This document shows positions 1 through 5,286 of a stretch of DNA of 5,286 nt, piece by piece. The position numbers were made by a program, and so were the translations under genes. Numbering within the stretch: position 1 is the stretch's first letter; every line of letters starts with the position of its first letter. Location: positions 1-5,286 of the forward strand of contig JAPUJL010000239.1 of assembly GCA_027296185.1 (NCBI GenBank). Direction: 5' to 3'. The notes beneath the pieces are model-generated. The model saw only the letters and a program-made list of their open reading frames with translations, was not told the DNA's origin and did not search any database. The DNA comes from SAR324 cluster bacterium (GTDB lineage: Bacteria; SAR324; JACQKK01).

Positions 1-310
1 GTTCGTAGTAGGTGTACTGGTCCTCGTTGGTGTGTTGCTGCAAGTATTGAATGCGCATCTCGATCCGCTGCACCTCGTGGCCCAGCAGGCTGCGCTTCTG
101 ACCGCCGGCGCTGTAGTACTGGGCCTTGAGCCGCTCCAGCGCCTCCCGTGCCTCGTCCAAGGCGATGGTGGGCAGGGTTTCGATGACTGGAAATTTGACG
201 GCATAGCGGTCCCGGGCGAGGTACGTCCACGTCAACACGGCGATGAGGCCCACGCCGAACAGGAGCGTGAGCAAGAACACGATGCTGGCGATATTGAGGG
301 CGGTTTCCAT
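1..310 (-). CDS. Membrane-anchored hypothetical protein, 3' end beyond window
   Basis: I do not recognise this protein. The reading frame is open from an ATG at 310 down to the left edge, giving 103 residues, and its C-terminus lies outside the window. Residues about 5-28 form one strongly hydrophobic segment, best read as an N-terminal membrane anchor or uncleaved signal, followed by a short basic patch (LARDRY). Residues about 50-95 are charged and heptad-like (LDEAREALERLKAQ, later HEVQRIEMRIQYLQQ), which suggests helical or coiled-coil structure in the soluble part. The visible end is tyrosine-rich. The ATG is the only plausible start: the frame upstream holds no ATG, GTG or TTG before a stop codon about a dozen codons away. 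No good Shine-Dalgarno sequence is visible. The gene is divergent from the phosphoesterase at 439. That it is a real gene is fairly sure from its codon pattern and membrane segment; its function is unknown. Confidence 0.75.
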   Translation of the reverse strand, partial: METALNIASIVFLLTLLFGVGLIAVLTWTYLARDRYAVKFPVIETLPTIALDEAREALERLKAQYYSAGGQKRSLLGHEVQRIEMRIQYLQQHTNEDQYTYYE

Positions 311-350
311 CGCGTTGACGCGGAAGTACGGGAGGGTGGCGGTTTACGGC

Positions 351-377
351 GCGGGAGGGGTTCCCTCCCACTCCCGC
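351..377. repeat. Nested GC-rich inverted repeat in divergent intergenic region
   Basis: Two overlapping perfect 7-base inverted repeats are visible. The outer one pairs GCGGGAG (351-357) with CTCCCGC (371-377). The inner one pairs GGGAGGG (353-359) with CCCTCCC (363-369) around a 3-base loop. The two cannot form fully at once, because they share bases 353-357. The element lies between the starts of two divergent genes, so it could be an operator, a leader hairpin for the leftward transcript, or chance in GC-rich DNA. No matching regulator is encoded in the window. Confidence 0.4.
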
Positions 378-379
378 GG

Positions 380-407
380 AATATACGCTAAGTCAGGTCG
401 TTTCCAA
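380..407 (-). promoter_or_regulatory. Possible sigma70-type promoter for the left-edge gene
   Basis: Read leftwards, a TTGGAA box (407-402) and a TATATT box (385-380) are separated by 16 bases. This resembles a -35/-10 pair and sits in the only AT-rich patch of the intergenic region. Transcription would start near 373 and give a leader of about 60 bases that carries much of the inverted repeat. No equally good promoter is visible for the rightward phosphoesterase. The match is modest and was found by eye. Confidence 0.3.
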
Positions 408-438
408 ACCAACGCAGCCTTCCGATCGGAATCCCGAA

Positions 439-1275
439 TTGCGCCGCGCCTACAAGGTCATTCATATATCGGACCCCCACTTTCACCGCCTGCCCACGCG
501 CGCGGCCGAGTGGATGTCCAAGCGGGGCATCGGGGCACTCAACCTGATGCTCCGGCGCGCCCATCAGCATCCGCTGGCCCGTGCGCGGAAAATGGTGGAG
601 TCCATCCGCAGCCAGCCCTGGGATCACCTGGTGATCACCGGAGACTTGACCCAACTGGCCCTCGACGCGGAATTCGCGCTGGCGCGCGAAATTCTCGAAC
701 CGTTGCTCGAAGGGGGAGCGGAGCGCGTCACGGTCGTGCCCGGAAACCACGACCGCTACGTGGACGATCCCCGGGCGCGGGCGGCCTTCCGCCGCTACTT
801 CGGCGGCTTCTCGGGCGAGGGAGAGATCTCCACCAAACAACTGACGGAGCGCTGGTGGCTGGCCGGATGGGACAGCACCCGCGCGACCCGCGCCTTCGAT
901 GCGTCCGGCAGGGTGCGCCCGGAAACGCTCGCCGCCACCGAGCGGTGGTTGGCCGGTCTCCCGGCGGGTGCACGGGTGGCGATCGCGAACCACTACCCGG
1001 TGCTGAGCCCCCCGGATTATCCCTCGCCCCACCTTCACGATCTGGACAACCGGGAGGAGGTGCTGCAATGGCTCCTATCCCATCCGGTCGAGCTATATCT
1101 GCACGGGCACGTCCACCGGAACTGGGTCTTGACCTTGAAAGAAGGAATGCGGCCCCTGACCGTGGTGAATTCCGCCTCGACCACCCGATTGCCCCGTCCC
1201 GGCGACCCCTCGGCGTTCCACCGCATCGAGCTCACGGAAGCGGGGGCGGAAGTCTTTCCCCTGCGCCTCGACTGA
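439..1275 (+). CDS. Calcineurin-like metallophosphoesterase
   Basis: A complete 278-residue protein of the calcineurin-like metallophosphoesterase superfamily, which hydrolyses phosphomonoesters or phosphodiesters with two metal ions. All the usual metal-binding motifs are present in order: Asp-X-His (D12, H14 in SDPHFH), Gly-Asp (G68-D69 in ITGDLT), Gly-Asn-His-Asp (102-105), Asn-His (184-185) and Gly-His-X-His (GHVH, 223-226). There is no signal peptide or membrane segment, so it is probably cytoplasmic. The start is TTG at 439. No ATG or GTG lies upstream in frame before a stop codon, and the next ATG (residue 25) would remove the essential Asp-X-His motif. Only a weak purine-rich GGA precedes it. 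The gene stands alone, divergent from the left-edge gene and convergent with the barrel gene. The family includes cyclic-nucleotide phosphodiesterases, UDP-diacylglucosamine hydrolases and nucleases. The substrate here cannot be read from sequence, and the neighbours do not settle it. Confidence 0.92.
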   Translation: MRRAYKVIHISDPHFHRLPTRAAEWMSKRGIGALNLMLRRAHQHPLARARKMVESIRSQPWDHLVITGDLTQLALDAEFALAREILEPLLEGGAERVTVVPGNHDRYVDDPRARAAFRRYFGGFSGEGEISTKQLTERWWLAGWDSTRATRAFDASGRVRPETLAATERWLAGLPAGARVAIANHYPVLSPPDYPSPHLHDLDNREEVLQWLLSHPVELYLHGHVHRNWVLTLKEGMRPLTVVNSASTTRLPRPGDPSAFHRIELTEAGAEVFPLRLD

Positions 1276-1304
1276 CGGCGGCTCACGAGCGCTCCGCCGG
1301 TTCG

Positions 1305-1351
1305 CGGGGGCACCCGCCGGGACCGCCCCCGAGTCCCGCTCAGAACGGGAC
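1305..1351. terminator. GC-rich hairpins in convergent gap, possible bidirectional terminator
   Basis: Between the converging stop codons, CGGGGGC (1305-1311) pairs perfectly with GCCCCCG (1325-1331). The 13-base loop can itself close with CCC (1313-1315) and GGG (1319-1321). A second hairpin pairs GTCCCG (1333-1338) with CGGGAC (1346-1351) across a 7-base loop and spans the stop codon of the barrel gene. Neither is followed by a T-run on either strand, so these are not classical intrinsic terminators. The convergent position still makes a transcription-ending or RNA-stabilising role plausible. Confidence 0.4.
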
Positions 1352-2059
1352 GATATAAGCCAAAAAAACGGTGGTGCCCTCGACCTCGACAAACGGTCCG
1401 GGGAAGTCCCGCACGTAGCGCAGTTGAATCAGGAAGGGGAGCGCCAAGGTGTATTCCACGATGGCATCGGCCGAGACGACGGTCTCCTCGATTTCGAACT
1501 CCCCGCCCGTGTCCGGATCGCGGACGCTGATCTCGATACGGCGGCGTTGCACGCCCAGCCCCAGCCCGAGAAACAAATCCCGAACCGGGCGGATGCCCGC
1601 GTGACCCCACAGTTGATCCGCCTCGTAGCCGAGGAAGGAGACATTCCTGCCGCGGTACTTGGACTTGGTGGTGAACGGAAGGTCCTTCCGGTAGACCTGC
1701 CGGAGATATCCGAACCGGAAATACTCCCCCACCCAATCCAAACCGAACGTGGCGCCCGTGGAGAAGATCCCGCCCGGCCCCAGGGTCTGATCCAGTTCGT
1801 CCGAGTGCACCGAGAACTGATGGAAGCCGAGCAACAGCTGGATTCCCGGAAATGGGAATATCACTTCGGGCAGTCCGGCGGGCGCCGGGCTTACGGTGCG
1901 GCCCGCCCGGGGCTCAGCCAGGATCGGCGCGGGTTCATCCGCGTCCTGGGCCGGCGCCCGCCCGGGCAGGGACGTGGCGAGACAGAGCATGGCCACACCC
2001 GCCCCCAGAACGATCCCGCGGAACCTCCGGTCGAATCGCCGGGCCGCATGGCGGATCAT
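1340..2059 (-). CDS. Small outer-membrane beta-barrel protein coupled to lptD
   Basis: A 239-residue protein, probably an outer-membrane beta-barrel; I cannot name its family. Residues 1-38 look like a signal peptide: basic start (RHAARRFDRRFR), hydrophobic core about 15-30, and a likely cut after APAQ. A Pro/Ala-rich linker (about 40-65) follows. From about residue 70, alternating hydrophobic and polar residues with frequent Gly and aromatics suggest roughly eight transmembrane strands, for example around 73-80, 98-110, 112-123, 162-180, 192-207, 209-218 and 227-239. The protein ends in VFLAYIVPF, an alternating strand with terminal Phe, the usual beta-signal read by the BAM complex. The cysteine at 26 is not in a lipobox. 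The ATG at 2059 is chosen because it begins the signal peptide, follows a GGGGGAA ribosome site, and overlaps the lptD stop as ATGA. OmpW- or opacity-like eight-strand barrels are the nearest general comparison. A role beside LptD is inferred from linkage only. Confidence 0.82.
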   Translation of the reverse strand: MIRHAARRFDRRFRGIVLGAGVAMLCLATSLPGRAPAQDADEPAPILAEPRAGRTVSPAPAGLPEVIFPFPGIQLLLGFHQFSVHSDELDQTLGPGGIFSTGATFGLDWVGEYFRFGYLRQVYRKDLPFTTKSKYRGRNVSFLGYEADQLWGHAGIRPVRDLFLGLGLGVQRRRIEISVRDPDTGGEFEIEETVVSADAIVEYTLALPFLIQLRYVRDFPGPFVEVEGTTVFLAYIVPF

Positions 2060-2068
2060 TGTTCCCCC
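2056..2068 (-). promoter_or_regulatory. ATGA stop/start overlap and ribosome binding site
   Basis: The TGA stop of lptD (2058-2056) overlaps the ATG of the barrel gene (2059-2057) as ATGA. A purine-rich GGGGGAA (2068-2062) lies just upstream, inside the last codons of lptD, with short spacing to the ATG. This arrangement normally gives translational coupling, so production of the barrel protein should follow that of LptD. Confidence 0.75.
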
Positions 2069-4398
2069 GCGGGCAAAACGAACCCCTGCTGCGCGGTAAC
2101 CAGGCCACCCAGGTTGAACGTGAGCAGGATTTGCCGGTCGATGAAGAACTCGTCGCCGCCTACTTCCCGGGTCACGTCCACCCGCTCGATGTAGGTCAGG
2201 CGAATGCCGTAACAGCCGGGGTGGTAGTCCGCCGAAACCACCGCCAGGGTCAACCTGCGGTCCAGGGGAATGTCCGTTTTGCGGAGGTTGACGGTGCCGT
2301 TGAACGTGAAGGATAGGTCGTCGTGGGCGGTGAGCGCCCCGTTCAGGCGGAGGGTGTTCACCGCCGAGTGCAGCTTGTCGTCCGGCGTGCGGTACTGGAA
2401 CACGTTTTCGGTGTACGTCAGCCGCAGGCGGCCCCGCGGAGATACCGAGCCGCCCAACCCGAGCCGGTACTCGACGATCCGGTCCAGTTGATGATGGTAG
2501 CGCAAGAACGCGCTCAGGTCGTATCCCGTCCCGCTGTAGGATCCCTCCAGGATCGCCGGCAGCAATGGCTCCCCCGGGTCCGTCTCGCCTGGAGACGGCA
2601 GCAGCGGACCGTCCGGCACGAAATCCTCGTCCTCCAGCAGCAGGTTGTAGCGCTGAATCAGATTCAACGTCGCGATTTTCTTCGGTAGCGCCGCGGAATC
2701 TTCCCCGCGCTTGCCGAACAGAGCGTTGTCCAATCGGAAGGTGAGGAGCTTCAAGGCCGGCTCGGGGCGTACCAGCAGGCCGGCCAACGGCTGGGGCACG
2801 TCCTCGATTTCCCGCAGGATCAGCCGGGGAGTGACCCGGTGCTTGAGCGCGCTCCAGCTTCCCGACTCCGGCAGGAACACCCGCGCGAAAGGGGCCCGCA
2901 GCTCGAACTCGGTTTCCGTCTGGGCGAAGCCTTCCTCCGAACGCAGGGACTCGGCGTTCTCCAGCCACGCGGGCAGGTCGGGATCGGGTTCCCCGAGCTC
3001 CTCGAACACTTCGCCCGCCACGTCCAGTTCCGCGTAGCGCACGAACCGGCGCTCGATGGTGGGCCGGAACTCCAGCGAGCCGATGAGGCGGATGGGAAGG
3101 GAAATGGCCGGCGCGGCGGTTTCCGCCCGTCCGCTGGCGCCCTCGTCCGTCAGGAAGCGGGTCACCGTGGTGGCCAGTTCCAGGCCCAGGGGCAGCCCGC
3201 TGCCGAACTGCACGCCTCCATTGTAGCTGGCGCGCGGAAGCAGTTGGGGACGAACGCCCCCGTCGGTAAAGCGCTCGCCGTCGGCGAAGATGGACTCCTC
3301 CGTATACTCCGAGGCGTGCTCCGCCGTGACCGCCCCGTGGCCCCACGCTGCCTGGTGCGAGACGGAGGCCTGAAAATCCAGCGAGGGACGGTACTCCCGC
3401 ACGCGCTCGTATTCCCGGAGCACTTGACCGTCGCTGGCCTGGGCCACGTCGCTGATGAACCGGGTGTTCCCCCCGAATCCCTGATTGTGGCCCCATTGGC
3501 TCCAAAACCGATTACGGGTGCGGTCCTCCTCGTCCAGGTTGACGCCGGGGATCTGGTTTTCGCCGGAGAAATTGCGGGGCGCGGTTTCCGGAATTCCCCA
3601 GAACTTGAGCCGGCCCTTTTGGTCTTCCACAAAAGCATAGCGGTATCCCAGGCGGAGGGCCGTCCCGCGCTCCGTGTAGTGCTCAGGCGTCAGCGTGAGG
3701 TCGTGGTCCACGCCCAGGGAGAGAAAGAACGGGACGCTGATGCGGGTGCCGGTCGACAGGCGCCCAAGCGATTCGGTGGTGGTGGACAAACTGGGGGCGA
3801 GAAAACCGGTGCGGCGTTTTTGCACGGTCGGCCAGGCAAAGACCGGCGCCCAAAGCACCGGCACTTCGCCCAGGCGCAGTGTGGTGTTGTAGGTTACGGC
3901 GAAGTCGTCCTGCCGGTAATCCATCTCCGCCGCCTCGATCCTCCAGGCGGGGTCCTTGGGCGAGCAACTGGTCAGGGTGCACTGGGTCGCCTTGTAGTGT
4001 TTCGGCTCGACCCGGATGAGGGTCTCGGCGCGAATGTAGTAACCGTTGTCCGCGTCGAAAATCTCGGCGTTGAAGAGCTTTGCGATCCCGCTTTCGGTGT
4101 GCAACTCGATGCGCTCGGCGGCCCCGGAGATGGAGCCGTCCTGGAACCGCACTCGGCCCCGGGCGACGAGGGAGGCGCTATCGAGTTCGATCGTCACCTC
4201 GTCCGCCTCCAGCACCAGATCGTCGATTTGGATGCGGGCGCCGTTGTACTTGTAGGCGTTCCGCTCCGGATCGAACTCGAAGGAAGGCGATTCGATTTGG
4301 ATTTCCGCCGCCCAGGCCCCCTGCCCGAACGACGCGGCGATTCCCGCAACCAAAAATCCGATCGCGAGCGGCGCGAGGTTCCGCAGCGGATCGACCAT
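2056..4398 (-). CDS. lptD: LPS-assembly protein LptD, outer-membrane LPS translocon
   Basis: A complete 780-residue LptD (older names OstA, Imp), close to the usual family length. It is the outer-membrane beta-barrel that, with the lipoprotein LptE, inserts LPS into the outer leaflet. Residues 1-30 are a signal peptide with a likely cut at AWA-AE. Residues about 31-170 match the LptA-like N-terminal domain that receives LPS from the periplasmic bridge. The family signature follows: TSCSPKDPAWRIEA (143-156), then RLGEVPVLWAPVFAWP (175-190) and KRRTGFLAPS (194-203). The rest is strand-rich barrel, including DHDLTLTPEHYTERG (231-245) and the C-terminal HPGCYGIRLTY (726-736). There are only three cysteines, 140, 145 and 729; C145 and C729 sit where family disulfide cysteines are expected. 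Pro/acidic-rich stretches near 465-490 and 592-616 may be surface loops. The ATG at 4398 lies 17 bases after the hslO stop and has no clear ribosome site. No lptE is in the window. Confidence 0.96.
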   Translation of the reverse strand: MVDPLRNLAPLAIGFLVAGIAASFGQGAWAAEIQIESPSFEFDPERNAYKYNGARIQIDDLVLEADEVTIELDSASLVARGRVRFQDGSISGAAERIELHTESGIAKLFNAEIFDADNGYYIRAETLIRVEPKHYKATQCTLTSCSPKDPAWRIEAAEMDYRQDDFAVTYNTTLRLGEVPVLWAPVFAWPTVQKRRTGFLAPSLSTTTESLGRLSTGTRISVPFFLSLGVDHDLTLTPEHYTERGTALRLGYRYAFVEDQKGRLKFWGIPETAPRNFSGENQIPGVNLDEEDRTRNRFWSQWGHNQGFGGNTRFISDVAQASDGQVLREYERVREYRPSLDFQASVSHQAAWGHGAVTAEHASEYTEESIFADGERFTDGGVRPQLLPRASYNGGVQFGSGLPLGLELATTVTRFLTDEGASGRAETAAPAISLPIRLIGSLEFRPTIERRFVRYAELDVAGEVFEELGEPDPDLPAWLENAESLRSEEGFAQTETEFELRAPFARVFLPESGSWSALKHRVTPRLILREIEDVPQPLAGLLVRPEPALKLLTFRLDNALFGKRGEDSAALPKKIATLNLIQRYNLLLEDEDFVPDGPLLPSPGETDPGEPLLPAILEGSYSGTGYDLSAFLRYHHQLDRIVEYRLGLGGSVSPRGRLRLTYTENVFQYRTPDDKLHSAVNTLRLNGALTAHDDLSFTFNGTVNLRKTDIPLDRRLTLAVVSADYHPGCYGIRLTYIERVDVTREVGGDEFFIDRQILLTFNLGGLVTAQQGFVLPAGEQ

Positions 4399-4415
4399 AA
4401 GGGCGCGAGGGAGGC

Positions 4416-5286
4416 TCAGGCGTTACCGGCGTGGCTTTGGCGGATGATTTGCTGAAGTTCCGCGGCGGAAAAGACGTAGGAGTCGGCGCAAAAGTGACAG
4501 TTGATTTCCGCCTGGCCGTCCGCCTCCAACATCTCCTGGAGTTCCACGGGGTCGATCATGCGCAGGATGTTGTCCGCTTTCTCCCGGGAGCAGCGGCAGG
4601 CATAGAACGGCTCCAACTCGCCGATCAATTCGGCCGGCTCGTCGATCTCGATCCGGGCCAGCACCTCCTCCGGAAGTCGCGGTCCCGATGCCAGCCACTC
4701 CTGAAAGGCCGGGTGCTCCACCGACTGCCGCACTCGCTCGAAATCGAGGGGGTCGCAGCCGGGCAGCGGCTGGAGCAGAACGCCGATCGCCGAATGAACC
4801 CGCACGGGCGGGTCGGGCGGCAGGACGAGCCCCACCGCCAGCGCCGTCTCCACCTGAAAGGAGAGGGAGAGAAAGTAGGCCAGGTCCCGGGGCAGGTGCT
4901 GGAACACCGTTTCGGTAATGCCGGTGCGCAGCAATTGGGAAGGCTTGCTGGTCACCACCGAAATGCGGCCATTGCCCCCAATTGCCTCGCCCAGCGTGGC
5001 CACGTCAGGGAGCAAAGTTACCCTCTGGGTGAATCCCCGCACCTCGCCGTGCTCCGTCATATCGGCCAGAATCGCGCCCACTGGCCCCGGGTACATCCAG
5101 CGCAGCGTATATTTCTCCTGATCCTTGAGCTCGGCGGAGAGGAGTACGGCGCACACCAGGGCTTCGCTGAGCAGCCACCCGGAAACCCAGTCCGATTTGT
5201 GGCGGACGATCCCTTCCCCGCACAGTGCCGTGGAGCGGCACACGGCGAAGCGGATGCTGTGATCCGGATAGGTTCCCCGTAACAGA
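4416..5286 (-). CDS. hslO: Hsp33 redox-regulated chaperone, 5' end beyond window
   Basis: Hsp33 is a cytoplasmic holdase chaperone switched on by oxidative unfolding stress. Its four C-terminal cysteines bind zinc when reduced and form two disulfides when oxidised. All four are present as Cys-X-Cys (ACRCSREKAD, residues 230 and 232 of the visible 289) and Cys-X-X-Cys (NCHFCADSYVF, residues 263 and 266), so redox sensing should be intact. The upstream part fits the Hsp33 core domain: a helix like SDWVSGWLLSEALVCAVLLSAELK, then PGPVGAILADM and GEVRGF. The frame stays open to the right edge, and the 14 residues before the GTG at 5243 (LLRGTYPDHSIRFA) fit the first strand of the family. The true start therefore probably lies just outside the window, and the GTG is internal. 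Visible length is near the family's usual 290, so few residues are missing. The core is quite divergent from the E. coli protein. lptD follows after 17 bases on the same strand, suggesting an operon. Confidence 0.92.
   Translation of the reverse strand, partial: LLRGTYPDHSIRFAVCRSTALCGEGIVRHKSDWVSGWLLSEALVCAVLLSAELKDQEKYTLRWMYPGPVGAILADMTEHGEVRGFTQRVTLLPDVATLGEAIGGNGRISVVTSKPSQLLRTGITETVFQHLPRDLAYFLSLSFQVETALAVGLVLPPDPPVRVHSAIGVLLQPLPGCDPLDFERVRQSVEHPAFQEWLASGPRLPEEVLARIEIDEPAELIGELEPFYACRCSREKADNILRMIDPVELQEMLEADGQAEINCHFCADSYVFSAAELQQIIRQSHAGNA

Noticed and set aside
315..320. TTGACG as a -35 box for the phosphoesterase
   Set aside because: No acceptable -10 box lies 16-18 bases downstream, and the site is immediately upstream of the leftward ATG.
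243..1358. Open plus-strand frame of 371 codons overlapping the phosphoesterase
   Set aside because: It is Arg/Pro/Gly-rich with no motifs, and the overlapping frame holds all the metallophosphoesterase motifs.
2060..3505. Upstream extension of the barrel gene's frame through lptD (about 480 extra codons)
   Set aside because: The frame happens to stay open inside lptD, but the extension is Arg/Pro/Gly-rich shadow sequence. The ATG at 2059 follows a ribosome site and begins a good signal peptide.
2839..4455. Long open plus-strand frame (538 codons) antisense to lptD
   Set aside because: It lies wholly opposite a clear LptD gene, and its protein has an Arg/Gly/Ala/His-rich composition with no signature. 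GC-rich genes commonly give long open antisense frames.
5241..5243. GTG as the start codon of hslO
   Set aside because: The frame continues upstream to the window edge, and the 14 residues encoded there fit the Hsp33 N-terminus, so the start is probably outside the window.
4431..5282. Open plus-strand frame antisense to hslO
   Set aside because: It is opposite a clear Hsp33 gene with its four-cysteine zinc site; the antisense frame shows no recognisable domain.
1..5286. CRISPR array, tRNA or rRNA gene, insertion sequence or phage element
   Set aside because: No spaced direct repeats, cloverleaf-like segments, transposase motifs or terminal inverted repeats were seen. Nearly all the DNA is explained by five ordinary genes.

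Overview
This 5.3 kb window is densely coding, GC-rich DNA (by eye a little over 60% GC) from the chromosome of a Gram-negative, diderm bacterium that makes lipopolysaccharide. The key evidence is a complete gene for LptD, the outer-membrane LPS translocon, followed by a second, smaller predicted outer-membrane beta-barrel protein. The sequence does not fix the phylum. The proteins are recognisable but not close to the enterobacterial versions, and the gene order (hslO, lptD, small barrel) is not the enteric lptD-surA-pdxA-rsmA-apaG-apaH order. A proteobacterial or related deep-branching diderm lineage is likely.

Layout, left to right. Positions 1-310 (minus strand) hold the first 103 residues of a membrane-anchored, partly coiled-coil protein that I do not recognise; it runs off the left edge. 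Positions 311-438 are a divergent intergenic region with a nested G/C-rich inverted repeat and a possible promoter for the leftward gene. Positions 439-1275 (plus strand) encode a complete calcineurin-like metallophosphoesterase that starts at a TTG codon. Positions 1276-1339 are a short convergent gap with GC-rich hairpins. The rest is a leftward cluster read from the right edge: hslO (redox-activated chaperone Hsp33, 5' end outside the window), then lptD (17 bases later), then a 239-residue outer-membrane barrel gene whose ATG overlaps the lptD stop codon in an ATGA junction.

How the genes may work together. The lptD and small-barrel genes are almost certainly co-transcribed and translationally coupled, which makes the barrel protein a candidate partner in outer-membrane biogenesis, though its function is unknown. 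hslO probably belongs to the same transcript. LptD needs disulfide bonds to mature and Hsp33 responds to oxidation, but a functional link is only an inference. The phosphoesterase and the left-edge membrane protein are separate transcription units.

There are no RNA genes, mobile elements, CRISPR arrays or long repeats. Apart from the uncharacterised barrel protein coupled to lptD, this is mostly ordinary core-genome sequence.
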